Shown here: positions 1 to 6,773 of the stretch, piece after piece
How the letters are laid out: the number at the start of each line of letters is the position of its first letter
Numbering within the stretch: position 1 is the stretch's first letter
Origin: a virus
IMG/VR virus record: IMGVR_UViG_3300034684_000212
Coordinates: 1-30,952 of that record
Length of the DNA stretch: 30,952 nt
Strand: one strand, 5' to 3'
Notes under the pieces: model-generated
The model's database searches: none
The model's input: the letters and a program-made list of their open reading frames with translations, nothing else
What the model was told of the DNA's origin: nothing
Made by a program: the position numbers and the translations under genes

Positions 1-106
1 TACGTTAAATACAATGGAATTTTCGAAGATTACTTTTTTAATAATACATGGTAGATGTGTTATAGTATCTGTAGGACATAATTGCCTCGGCTTATAGACT
101 CACTTA
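1..106. other. host chromosomal flank, displaced 3' end of rlmH
   Basis: This is host DNA that lay downstream of rlmH before integration. Read on the minus strand from the core, positions 117-100 give GAG CCG TAT CAT AAG TGA, encoding Glu-Pro-Tyr-His-Lys-stop, the original end of rlmH. No other gene is visible in these 106 bases. Confidence 0.85.
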
Positions 107-1699
107 TGATACGGCTCCCCCTTCCCTCTCTAACCCTAAAACTTTTCCTGTGTAATCTATTGATAAAGTAGCCCCATAATTAAAGTCTATCTCTACTATT
201 TTCTTTTCTCTTACCCTTATTGCTTTTATTAACATTCTAACCAAATCTTGCTTTCTTTCCTTGCTATCTATTGTTTGAATTACTTTATTTGCATTACTTA
301 ATATTGTTAACATTTCTTCTGAATCCAATGTTTCTTCTTCAATTAATGCAAATTGTCTTTTTGTTTTACTTATTAATTCTTCTGCTTCTTCAATCTCATC
401 ACTTATAGCATCTAATCTATCTCTTATTAGTTGTTTTTGTCTTTCTTTTGTTAGGTATACTAACTCATCCAATAACCTTTTTTCTTCCTTCTCTAATTTA
501 TAAATATTTTTATCAATTCTATCTATTCTTAGCTGTAATTCCTGTACCCTTAAATCTTTATCTACACTTATTGCTGTTAACTGTTTTCTAAAATCTTCAC
601 TTGTTGTTATCATTTCAAATATATCAAAAAATTCTTTCTCTATTACTTCTTGATTTATACCTACTGCACTACATTGTTTCTTATTCTGGTATTGATTGCA
701 AATATAATAGTGGTAGACTTTACCTTTGCTTTCAGTTCTTTGTATAGACATACCCTGACCACAATGAGGACACCTTAGTAAACCACTTAGAAGGTGATAC
801 CCTTGAAATCTCTTTACATGATGTCTTGGATTATCCTTTATCCTATCTTGAACTAAATTATATCTTTCTTCTGATATTATGGGTTTGTGTATACCTTTAA
901 CAAATATTGCATCTTTGTTATACTTTCTTTTTCTCTCTTTTACACCTGTCTTAGGGTTTTTATGTTTTTTACCCCAATCCTTTCTATAACCCCATCTTAC
1001 CCAACCCTTGTAAGTTGGATTTGTTAATATAAACTTTACACCATACCCACTATATTTATTACCTCTGCTTGTCTTATAACCTTCCTCATTAAGTTCTCTT
1101 GCTATTGTTAAGTACCCTTTACCGGATAAATAACTATTATAAATCCTCTTTACTATCTCTGCTTGTTCATCATTAATTACTAAAGATTTCTCTACTAAAT
1201 CATACCCTAATGGAGGCTTCCCACCATTCCATTCACCTTCTCTTGCCTTTTGTTCCATTCCACCAGTTACTTGCATTATCATTGTGTCTCTTTCAAATTC
1301 AGCAAATATACCAGAAAAGTGGACTAAGAATTTATCTTGTGGTCTACTTGTATTTATACCATCTTTAATTGTAACTAATATCTTACCACTTTGCTCAAGT
1401 AGTTCAACAATCTCTAAAACATCAATTACTCTTCTACTTAACCTACTTAACTTCCAACACATTATATACTTTATACCTTCATCACTATACAACAGATGGT
1501 TTAATGCACTTTTTAACCCTATTCTTTCCTCTATCTCACTACCCGATATTCCTTCATCTGCATATATTTCTACTACTTCTATATTGTGCTTTTCACACTC
1601 GTCTCGCATTTCTTTCTCTTGGTTGGCTAAACTATAACCCTCTAATGCTTGTTCATTTGTACTTACACGTTTATATAGTATTGCTTTCTCTTTAACCAT
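104..1699 (-). CDS. int: large serine integrase (site-specific recombinase)
   Basis: This 531-residue recombinase would integrate and excise the prophage. The resolvase-type catalytic domain covers about residues 5-150, with the nucleophile Ser13 in KRVSTNEQ and the arginines of LSRLSRR at 84-90. The recombinase domain follows at about 165-290. A zinc ribbon has Cys310, Cys313, Cys334 and Cys343, and a long coiled coil spans about 380-455, as in phiC31- and TP901-type integrases. The ATG at 1697-1699 is preceded by GGAGGTG (1710-1716). The last codons lie in attL, so excision would change the sequence after the gene. A 51-codon gene lies upstream in the same direction, and a hairpin covers the ribosome binding site. 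Assignment is very secure. Confidence 0.97.
   Translation of the reverse strand: MVKEKAILYKRVSTNEQALEGYSLANQEKEMRDECEKHNIEVVEIYADEGISGSEIEERIGLKSALNHLLYSDEGIKYIMCWKLSRLSRRVIDVLEIVELLEQSGKILVTIKDGINTSRPQDKFLVHFSGIFAEFERDTMIMQVTGGMEQKAREGEWNGGKPPLGYDLVEKSLVINDEQAEIVKRIYNSYLSGKGYLTIARELNEEGYKTSRGNKYSGYGVKFILTNPTYKGWVRWGYRKDWGKKHKNPKTGVKERKRKYNKDAIFVKGIHKPIISEERYNLVQDRIKDNPRHHVKRFQGYHLLSGLLRCPHCGQGMSIQRTESKGKVYHYYICNQYQNKKQCSAVGINQEVIEKEFFDIFEMITTSEDFRKQLTAISVDKDLRVQELQLRIDRIDKNIYKLEKEEKRLLDELVYLTKERQKQLIRDRLDAISDEIEEAEELISKTKRQFALIEEETLDSEEMLTILSNANKVIQTIDSKERKQDLVRMLIKAIRVREKKIVEIDFNYGATLSIDYTGKVLGLEREGGAVS
107..117. other. attL: attL core (TGATACGGCTC)
   Basis: The 11 bases are identical to 30491-30501. 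They form the last four integrase codons (Gly-Ala-Val-Ser) just before its TAA stop, so the integrase gene itself ends at the recombination site. Confidence 0.9.
131..142. repeat. right arm of reconstructed attP
   Basis: TAACCCTAAAAC is the exact reverse complement of the 12 bases at 30475-30486. When the phage ends are rejoined the two arms stand 28 bp apart. Their centre falls between core positions 116 and 117, the usual geometry for a serine-integrase attP. Confidence 0.75.
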
Positions 1700-1700
1700 A

Positions 1701-1749
1701 AAATAAAAACACCTCCAATATGTTTATTTTACCACATTGAAGGTGTTTT
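1701..1749 (-). terminator. terminator-like hairpin covering the integrase Shine-Dalgarno
   Basis: Positions 1706-1722 and 1733-1749 form a 17-bp stem with two mismatches and a 10-nt loop. On the minus-strand RNA the 3' arm contains GGAGGUG, the integrase ribosome binding site, and runs straight into UUUUUAUUUU before the start codon. The structure could end transcription coming from the upstream small gene, hide the ribosome binding site, or both. Confidence 0.6.
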
Positions 1750-1750
1750 A

Positions 1751-1906
1751 TTATCTAATTTTTTCCATTATAGACTTGTTACCATCTTTCTTTATCTGTT
1801 CTTCTACTGCTGCTATTAATGCTTCTGCAAACTCTCTCATTACATACCCTTTTAAGTCCTTTTCCTTAGTTAGTATTCTCTCTACATTATTCTCTCTTAC
1901 TCTCAT
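1751..1906 (-). CDS. small charged protein upstream of integrase
   Basis: A 51-residue gene starts at ATG 1904-1906 after an AGGGGG ribosome binding site and ends 52 bases before the integrase start. The product begins MRVRENNVERILTKE and is rich in Arg, Lys and Glu, with a predicted amphipathic helix around residues 20-40 (REFAEALIAAVEEQIKK). No family was recognised. Its place directly before the integrase, under its own promoter-like region, would suit a regulator or a recombination directionality factor, but this is only positional inference. No Cys or membrane segment is present. The codon use (GTA, AGA, AAG, TTA) matches the neighbouring phage genes. Confidence 0.6.
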   Translation of the reverse strand: MRVRENNVERILTKEKDLKGYVMREFAEALIAAVEEQIKKDGNKSIMEKIR

Positions 1907-1918
1907 TACTATTTCCCC

Positions 1919-1950
1919 CTATTATAAGTTTTTGAAATCATTTATAATAG
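1919..1950 (-). promoter_or_regulatory. putative promoter and operator of the integrase operon
   Basis: CTATTATAA at 1919-1927 and TTATAATAG at 1942-1950 are perfect 9-bp inverted repeats, 23 bp centre to centre. On the minus strand the proximal arm holds TATAAT (1921-1926), a good -10 element just before the small gene. No clear -35 is visible. The symmetry suggests a dimeric repressor site over the -10. From 1951 to 2120 nothing else is supported. Confidence 0.45.
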
Positions 1951-2120
1951 GGCTTTCAGTCCTGCTTTTCCTCAACTGTCTAATTTTCTTGTATTTTTGC
2001 TAATTTATTCCTTACACTGTCTTTATTTATGTCCTCTTTATCTTTTTGATTGTAATTTCAGACTATACCCACCTTTTACTTACTACTACTTGTAAAAACT
2101 AAACCCTTTTTACTATCTAA

Positions 2121-2172
2121 TTTACACTATGTAAACAAAGTCCTTGACGGTGTTTTACATACCCGCTATGAT
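2121..2172 (+). promoter_or_regulatory. sigma70 promoter and TGTAAA operators of the small recombinase
   Basis: TTGACG at 2144-2149 and TATGAT at 2167-2172 are separated by exactly 17 bp. Upstream is the palindrome TTTACA-CTA-TGTAAA (2121-2135), and a third half-site, TTTTACA, lies in the spacer at 2153-2159. The layout looks like a repressed promoter. Confidence 0.7.
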
Positions 2173-2200
2173 GAGACCAAAAGTAAGGTGGTGGTAGTAA

Positions 2201-2791
2201 GTGAAAGTAAGTTATATAAGAGTTAGCAGTATTGAACAGAATGAAAGTAGACAAGTAGAAGCATTAGATAGGTTTGGTATAGATAAGGCATTTGTAGAGA
2301 AAGTAAGTGCAAAAGATACCCAAAGACCAAAACTTCAAGAGATGCTTGAGTATGTAAGAGAATGGGACACTGTTTATGTTATGGATTTTAGTAGGTTGGC
2401 AAGAAGTACAAAAGACCTTTTAGATATAGTGGAACTGTTAGAAAAGAAAAGTGTTACCCTTATTAGTCTTAAAGAGAATTTAGACACATCAACAGCAACA
2501 GGTAAACTACTACTAACAATGATAGGTGCAATTAATGAATTTGAAAGGTGTAACCTATTAGAAAGACAAAAAGAAGGTATTGAAATTGCCAAAAGGCAAG
2601 GGAAGTACAAAGGTGGACAGGTTAAGAAGATTAAAGATATTGAAAAACACTATAAAAGATATATGAGCAGAGAAATTAGTAAGTCAAAGTTAGCAAAAGA
2701 ATTAAAAATAAGTAGACCTACCCTTGATAGATTATTAAAAGAATTTGAAGAAAAACAGAAAAACTCTGAAAGTGTTGATATAACTCAATAA
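2201..2791 (+). CDS. small serine recombinase (resolvase/invertase family)
   Basis: This 196-residue protein has the catalytic domain of Hin/Tn3-type recombinases. Ser9 lies in YIRVSS, the arginines Arg65 and Arg68 lie in DFSRLARS, and the long E helix is at about 100-130. A helix-turn-helix at about 157-182 (KLAKELKISRPTLDRLL) would bind DNA. The start is GTG 2201, preceded by AAGGTGGTGG; the alternative downstream starts would cut the catalytic domain. It is one of two phage genes on the plus strand and has its own promoter and terminator. No invertible segment or paired 26-bp sites were seen nearby, so its target is unknown. It could resolve multimers, invert DNA, or move the adjacent restriction-modification genes. 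Confidence 0.93.
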   Translation: MKVSYIRVSSIEQNESRQVEALDRFGIDKAFVEKVSAKDTQRPKLQEMLEYVREWDTVYVMDFSRLARSTKDLLDIVELLEKKSVTLISLKENLDTSTATGKLLLTMIGAINEFERCNLLERQKEGIEIAKRQGKYKGGQVKKIKDIEKHYKRYMSREISKSKLAKELKISRPTLDRLLKEFEEKQKNSESVDITQ

Positions 2792-2804
2792 TGTAAGAAA
2801 TGCT

Positions 2805-2840
2805 AAAACCCTTGAAATTACTACACTTCAAGGGTTTTTA
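2805..2840 (+). terminator. intrinsic terminator of the small recombinase gene
   Basis: A perfect 12-bp stem (2805-2816 with 2827-2838) has a 10-nt loop and ends in a T-run. It starts 14 bases after the stop codon. Confidence 0.85.
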
Positions 2841-2946
2841 TATGCTTATATTCATATTTTTGATGATTAAGATTCTTAAAATGTATAAGTAGTGGTTGAA
2901 GATTTCTTAAATTCTCTTAATGTTATTTTATTATTTCTTGTTAGAG

Positions 2947-2985
2947 ACAACACAAGGTAAAGCCTTTGGCTTTACCTTGTGTTGT
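2947..2985. repeat. perfect 18-bp hairpin between convergent genes
   Basis: Positions 2947-2964 pair perfectly with 2968-2985 around a 3-nt loop. There is no T-run on either side, so a simple intrinsic terminator is doubtful. It sits between the recombinase terminator and the end of the endonuclease gene. Fourteen bases, CTTTGGCTTTACCT at 2964-2977, recur at 4745-4758 in the methyltransferase leader. Confidence 0.7.
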
Positions 2986-3012
2986 GAGTATTGCAACTAT
3001 AAAATAAACCGT

Positions 3013-3771
3013 CTAAATATCAAATAACTCTGTTGGGTCTATCTTGAACTGCAGCATATTTGCTGTTTCCCTTCCATTATCCCCACCTTTTCTCTGAACC
3101 CCTATTCTACCTATATTAATACTTCCTCTTGGACTCATACATACTTCACCTTGAGAATAATGTTGCATTACCTCATTTATGTTCTTTAATACCCAACGAG
3201 CATTACTATGTACTTTCTGTGCTACTAATACCCATTCTGCACTAAACTCCCCACGTCCTCTTAATATATCAGATACTATAAGCATCTTATTTTCATTTAC
3301 CCAACTTATTACTATTTCTCTTTCTTCTTCTGTAAACTCATTAAGGAACATTCTTCTATTATCTCTTGTCCCTGCTCTATACGGTGGTCTTTCACCTGTA
3401 AAGTATTGTAAGAGTTCATATACATTTGTAGGTATAGTCCACATATCATCATAATTTCTTAACCATCTTTTGTCTACTTGATTAAAACCTTTTTTATTAC
3501 TTACTAACTTTACTTGTACATTCTCAATATCTAATGCATGTTTTAGTTTTATTTGAACTTGCACATTTACATCTGCTTTATACCCGTGTATTACTACTGC
3601 TTTTACATACTCAATCTCTTCTAAATTATACTGCATTATTCTTAACCACTTTTGAGCATCTTCATCATCTACCCATTTGTTAAACTTGTCTGCAATATCT
3701 TCTTCATTTCTAAACCCATTTCTTGCTGTTTGTGAACCCCTTAATACTAAATGCTCATTACTCACCATCAT
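3013..3771 (-). CDS. HinP1I-like type II restriction endonuclease (predicted GCGC)
   Basis: The 252-residue protein closely resembles what I recall of R.HinP1I, which cuts G^CGC and has 247 residues. Shared stretches include GFNQVDKRWL, SPRGSINIGR and the C-terminus ending DPTELFDI. HinP1I uses an SD-X18-QXK active site (Asp62, Gln81, Lys83). Here Asp67, Gln86 and Lys88 keep the same spacing, with Ala in place of the motif Ser. The start overlaps the methyltransferase stop by 4 bases (ATGA), so translation is probably coupled and the modifying enzyme is made first. A ribosome binding site, AAGGGGGA, lies very close to the first ATG; the second Met is equally possible. The specificity is inferred from the family, not shown. 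Confidence 0.88.
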   Translation of the reverse strand: MMVSNEHLVLRGSQTARNGFRNEEDIADKFNKWVDDEDAQKWLRIMQYNLEEIEYVKAVVIHGYKADVNVQVQIKLKHALDIENVQVKLVSNKKGFNQVDKRWLRNYDDMWTIPTNVYELLQYFTGERPPYRAGTRDNRRMFLNEFTEEEREIVISWVNENKMLIVSDILRGRGEFSAEWVLVAQKVHSNARWVLKNINEVMQHYSQGEVCMSPRGSINIGRIGVQRKGGDNGRETANMLQFKIDPTELFDI

Positions 3772-4727
3772 TCCCCCTTAATATATTCTAATAATTTATT
3801 ACCTAATGCTCTTATTACACTTACTGTCATTGCATTACCTGCTTGTGATAATAACTTACCCTCTACTATTTCCCCTTTTGACTTATCTGCTAACTCTCTG
3901 GGAAAACCCTGAAGTAGTAAGGCTTCATAACCTGATAATTTCTTAAGTTGTCCATCTTTTACATATAAGATACCATGTCTACCCGTTCTTAATGTTGGTA
4001 CTTTACCCCTATATAACCTTAAATCTGACTGTCTTGTATCTAATACTAAATAATCCTCTGCTAATATCTCATTTATATCAAACTTACCCACATTATACTT
4101 ATTGTTCAAATACTTTTGAAATGTAGCATCTTCAATAGGTAATATCTTATTCTCTGTATCTATTAAATAATCTTGTATGTTTGGTATAGGTTGTTCTTCT
4201 GGAAATTCAAACCTTTTACCCTCTTTTACTAAATCTTTTCTTATACCAACAAAATAAACCCTTTCTCTCATTTGTGGTACACCATAATTCTGACTATCTA
4301 ACACCTTATGCTCTACTTGGTAACCTGCTTCTTCTAACTCTGTTAGTATTATGTTTAATGTCTCACCACTATTATGATTTGTTAAACCTTTTACATTCTC
4401 TAATATAAAATACTTTGTTCCCCTTGCTATCAATATCTCTATTAATCCATATATTATTTGACCTCTTAAATCTTCTAAACCCTTTCTTTGCCCTACAATA
4501 CTATAACTTTGACAAGGAAAACCCCCAACCATAATATCAAAATCTGGTAAGTCCTCTGTCTTTATATCCATTAAATCCCCATAGTTCTTTTCTTCTATAC
4601 CATAAAATAATTTATATGTTTTAACAGGGTTTTCATCTATTTCTGAATATGCTACACATTCCAAACCTAATGATTCTAACCCTAATCTTCCTCCACCTAT
4701 ACCTGCACAAAAATCCATAAATTTCAT
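3768..4727 (-). CDS. C5-cytosine DNA methyltransferase, partner of the HinP1I-like enzyme
   Basis: The 319-residue enzyme has the ordered m5C methyltransferase motifs: SAM-binding FCAGIGGGRLGL (6-17), the catalytic Pro-Cys-Gln with Cys72 in GGFPCQS, ENVKG at 110-114, QMRER (152-156), and QAGNAMTVSV near the C-terminus. The region between motifs VIII and IX is the target-recognition part. It presumably methylates GCGC to protect the prophage and host from the adjacent nuclease. The ATG is preceded by AAGGAGAC. It is the first gene of a two-gene operon and no controller (C) protein is visible. Phage-borne restriction-modification would exclude competing phages and discourage loss of the prophage. 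Methyltransferase identity is certain; specificity is inferred from the partner. Confidence 0.95.
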   Translation of the reverse strand: MKFMDFCAGIGGGRLGLESLGLECVAYSEIDENPVKTYKLFYGIEEKNYGDLMDIKTEDLPDFDIMVGGFPCQSYSIVGQRKGLEDLRGQIIYGLIEILIARGTKYFILENVKGLTNHNSGETLNIILTELEEAGYQVEHKVLDSQNYGVPQMRERVYFVGIRKDLVKEGKRFEFPEEQPIPNIQDYLIDTENKILPIEDATFQKYLNNKYNVGKFDINEILAEDYLVLDTRQSDLRLYRGKVPTLRTGRHGILYVKDGQLKKLSGYEALLLQGFPRELADKSKGEIVEGKLLSQAGNAMTVSVIRALGNKLLEYIKGE

Positions 4728-4744
4728 TATTATTGTCTCCTTAT

Positions 4745-4777
4745 CTTTGGCTTTACCTGTAATTATAGCATATTATA
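4745..4777 (-). promoter_or_regulatory. leader and -10 elements of the restriction-modification operon
   Basis: Two TATAAT hexamers lie on the minus strand at 4762-4767 and 4772-4777, upstream of the methyltransferase start. No good -35 is visible. CTTTGGCTTTACCT at 4745-4758 repeats 14 bases of the hairpin beyond the endonuclease gene. It could be an operator or a recombination scar. Confidence 0.45.
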
Positions 4778-4815
4778 CATTCTTTTAAAAACCCTTAAAG
4801 TCTTATAATTTTCTA

Positions 4816-4870
4816 ACTTCTTTTATAAAACTTATACTTCTTTTATAAAACTTCCTTACTTTTTATAAAC
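4816..4870. repeat. 20-bp-period direct repeats in the divergent intergenic region
   Basis: An 18-base unit containing CTTTTATAAAACTT occurs at 4816-4833 and 4836-4853. A degenerate third copy is at 4858-4870. The spacing is two helical turns. The rest of 4728-5059 is T/C-rich with no supported gene. The repeats may be regulator sites for the divergent genes. Confidence 0.5.
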
Positions 4871-5059
4871 CATATTCTACCATCTCTATTTTACACTCTC
4901 TTACTACTACCACTTCTGCTTCTTATTTTCTATTTTTAACCTCTTAAACTACTACTATTACTACTACCTACTCACTAAATAAATAAGGTGTTAAAAATTA
5001 AACCCAAAATGTGCCACTTTTTATATACACTAATAAGTGAAATGGTGAGGTGATTAGTA

Positions 5060-5341
5060 GTGAGTAAAAGAATAGTAAAAATAGTAATATTAGGTGTAAT
5101 TGTGTTAATTATTTTAAGTTTTAGCAGTAAGCAAGTAGCAGAAGATAAGACAGTTGAGTATTTGGTTGAAGTAAGTAAAAGTATAGGTGTTGAAGTAGAA
5201 GTTTATAAGGTGTGGAGCAAGGTAGTAGGATTTGGCAAATTTGAAGTGTTTGTAGAGTATAAGGCAGGTGGGTTAGAGTTGGTTAGTATGTTCAATGTTC
5301 AAAAAGGTCAAGTGGTTAGTGGTGTGAGGGTTTCACCATAA
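5060..5341 (+). CDS. small single-pass membrane or exported protein
   Basis: The 93-residue product has a positively charged start (MSKRIVK) and a hydrophobic segment at about 6-22. About 70 residues, rich in Val and Glu, would then lie outside the cell. There is no lipobox Cys. The start is GTG, with GGTGAGGTGATT upstream. It is one of only two plus-strand phage genes and lies alone between the restriction-modification operon and the late region, followed by a hairpin terminator. This position is typical of prophage-expressed accessory genes such as superinfection-exclusion proteins. No family was recognised, so the role is inference from place only. Confidence 0.7.
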   Translation: MSKRIVKIVILGVIVLIILSFSSKQVAEDKTVEYLVEVSKSIGVEVEVYKVWSKVVGFGKFEVFVEYKAGGLELVSMFNVQKGQVVSGVRVSP

Positions 5342-5345
5342 ACAC

Positions 5346-5390
5346 AAAAAGGCATAAAAAGACCACACTCATTATATGGTGTGGTTGGTT
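5346..5390. terminator. bidirectional intrinsic terminator
   Basis: ACCACACT (5362-5369) pairs with GGTGTGGT (5378-5385) around an 8-nt loop. On the minus strand it is followed by CTTTTTATGCCTTTTT, a strong U-tract. On plus it follows the membrane-protein gene but has a weak U-tract. Confidence 0.75.
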
Positions 5391-5644
5391 ATTGCTTATT
5401 ATATCTATTTGGTCTATTTTGGCTTTGCTCTACTATTACTTCATACTCCCCCATACTTGGCTTTATCTTCTATATTGCCTATTATTGCTCATAATTCCCA
5501 TATTGCTTAGGTTGACCATATGTATCCTATCTTTTCCCTTAATCATCCTTTTGTTTATCTTTTCCTTTATCTTTCTTTTCCTTTGTTCATCTTTTACTGT
5601 TTACCAGTTGTTCATCTTTTAGTATTTAAATCTATTTTATTTAT
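5362..5644 (-). ncRNA. candidate phage small RNA (about 280 nt)
   Basis: A putative late promoter at 5651-5695 points leftward, and the next signal in that direction is the intrinsic terminator at 5362-5385. In between, the minus strand has no gene of meaningful length; the only ATG frames are about 20 codons or fewer. The segment contains a purine-rich stretch and two copies of TAAAAGATGAACAA (5583-5596 and 5608-5621, read on minus), 25 bp apart. The unit would also be antisense to nothing else annotated before the terminator. A tiny peptide gene cannot be excluded. Confidence 0.4.
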
Positions 5645-5650
5645 CCTTCT

Positions 5651-5695
5651 ACTATAGGTTACATTTTATGTCCAAACTTTTTCTGATTGTGTCCA
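5651..5695 (-). promoter_or_regulatory. putative late promoter P1 (tandem TGGACA boxes)
   Basis: On the minus strand, TGGACA boxes at 5690-5695 and 5669-5674 are 21 bp apart. The proximal box is 12 bp upstream of TATAGT (5651-5656). The block matches two other places, at 9.78 and 24.15 kb, over GGACA(T/A)AAA...TAACCTATAGT(A)GAAGG. Confidence 0.65.
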
Positions 5696-5768
5696 TTCCT
5701 CTTTTTTACCCCGTTTTTATTATTGAAATTTACCCTCTCAAAGTATTGATATTACTACACTTTATATG

Positions 5769-5843
5769 CTATTTTTGAACTTTTACTATCTTATAAAAAT
5801 CTTTTACTCTCTTACTTTTACCTTGCTGTATGCTTTTGCTCAA
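5769..5843 (-). CDS. possible 24-residue basic peptide at the end of the lysis cassette
   Basis: A TTG start at 5841-5843, preceded by AAAGGG, opens a 24-codon frame that begins 8 bases after the stop of the XhlA-like gene. The predicted peptide starts MSKSIQQGKSKRVKDF and is strongly basic with no membrane segment. No family is recognisable at this length. The ribosome binding site and tight spacing are the only support, so it may not be real. Confidence 0.25.
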   Translation of the reverse strand: MSKSIQQGKSKRVKDFYKIVKVQK

Positions 5844-5851
5844 TTTACCCT

Positions 5852-6127
5852 TTATATTAGACCTATTAAAAAGGCTGTGAGTACTGATGTTGCTATACCC
5901 GTTATTATTGCTAAAAACTTGAACAAAATATTCATTTGTACCCTCATTTGTTTTACTTCTTGTAATAACTGTAAGAACTCTTCTCTGTACTCTTTATCCT
6001 CTGACCTTGATTCTTCCCTTATCTTCTCTATCTCTTTTCTTACACATTCTCTATAATACTCACAGTTCCCTGTGGTTACAAAGGAATCATCCCTTGTTGG
6101 TATCTTAAATTCCTTCTTCTGCTCCAT
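5852..6127 (-). CDS. XhlA-like membrane protein of the lysis cassette
   Basis: The 91-residue protein has a long charged helical part (EKIREESRSEDKEYREEFLQ region, about 33-60) followed by one hydrophobic C-terminal segment at about 68-90. This layout is typical of hemolysin XhlA-type phage proteins that act with holins. The ATG follows GGAGGTACAAGGAA and overlaps the end of the upstream holin-like gene by 23 bases, so the two are probably translated together. It is the last sizeable gene of the late operon. Family assignment rests on size, topology and position. Confidence 0.65.
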   Translation of the reverse strand: MEQKKEFKIPTRDDSFVTTGNCEYYRECVRKEIEKIREESRSEDKEYREEFLQLLQEVKQMRVQMNILFKFLAIITGIATSVLTAFLIGLI

Positions 6128-6461
6128 TTCCTTGTACCTCCTGAGTTATTTTTTCTGCATCTTCTGTTATGTCCTCCTCAGGGGTTACTTCTGGCTCTGT
6201 TTGGTCCCCTTGCTTTTCTTCTTCTTTTAACCTCTGTATTACTAAATCTAATAACTCATCCAAATTGTTTATAACCATACCTACTGCCTTTTCATCTATC
6301 TTACCCTCAGTTATAACATATGATAAGGTAGGTATAACTATCATCAAGACAGTTGTTACTATGTTGATTGTTGTGTCATCTATGTTATAGATTGACAGAA
6401 TACCAGCTATTACAGGTATTAGAGTGATTAAGAATTTCCTACTAAAAAACTTTTTCCACAT
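6105..6461 (-). CDS. putative holin
   Basis: The start chosen is the ATG at 6459-6461, giving 118 residues beginning MWKKFFSRKFLITLIPV, because GAGGGTAATCAAA precedes it. The frame is open further upstream, but that part overlaps the previous gene and has no better site. Two hydrophobic segments lie at about 10-25 and 35-50, followed by an acidic tail rich in Glu, as in many phage holins of this size. It would form membrane lesions that release the endolysin. Unusually, no endolysin is adjacent: the only amidase gene lies 19 kb upstream in the transcription direction. Confidence 0.65.
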   Translation of the reverse strand: MWKKFFSRKFLITLIPVIAGILSIYNIDDTTINIVTTVLMIVIPTLSYVITEGKIDEKAVGMVINNLDELLDLVIQRLKEEEKQGDQTEPEVTPEEDITEDAEKITQEVQGNGAEEGI

Positions 6462-6511
6462 TTTGATTACCCTCTTTCTTTTGTAGGTTTTGGGTAACCT
6501 TCCCCTCTTAA

Positions 6512-6772
6512 TTATTGATGCTTTTTCTTCCTTATACTTGCTAACAACCATAACTCACCTGTTGTAAAACCAAACCAAGCGGCTATTAGGGCAACAGGCT
6601 CTACCATTGTGATTAAAAAGATGTCTAAAAGTCTATTAGTGAACCAAAAGTTCAACAGTATCACTAAAAGTACTATAAACTTACTGTATAAGGACTTTTT
6701 CTTTTCTTCTTGCTTTTTCTCTTGTATCTGTTTGTTTCTGTTATAGTTTTCTACTACTTTACTTATGTCCAT
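6512..6772 (-). CDS. small two-segment membrane protein, late operon
   Basis: Starting at the ATG of 6770-6772, after GGTGAG and just past the fibre gene's stop, the product is about 86 residues. An alternative in-frame ATG 12 bases earlier is possible. A charged Lys/Glu/Gln-rich stretch (about 10-26) precedes hydrophobic segments at about 32-48 and 51-76, and the tail is SIRKKKHQ. It lies between the tail fibre and the holin-like gene, so a lysis role (a second holin or antiholin) is possible. No family was recognised. Confidence 0.6.
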   Translation of the reverse strand: MDISKVVENYNRNKQIQEKKQEEKKKSLYSKFIVLLVILLNFWFTNRLLDIFLITMVEPVALIAAWFGFTTGELWLLASIRKKKHQ

Positions 6773-6773
6773 A

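Noticed and set aside
1980-2057. Minus-strand frame of about 25 codons with charged residues (QKDKEDINKDSVRNK).
   Set aside because: It follows a TGA directly and has no start codon. It could be a gene remnant but cannot be supported.
5392-5622. Plus-strand hydrophobic frame of 76 codons.
   Set aside because: It starts at TTG without a proper ribosome binding site, and its Leu/Ile/Phe composition is what the T/C-rich strand yields by chance.
5651-5660. On plus, ACTATAGG in three places resembles the core of a T7 RNA polymerase promoter.
   Set aside because: No phage-type RNA polymerase is encoded, the upstream T7 bases are missing, and transcription on plus would run against the late genes. 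The minus reading with TATAGT explains the block better.
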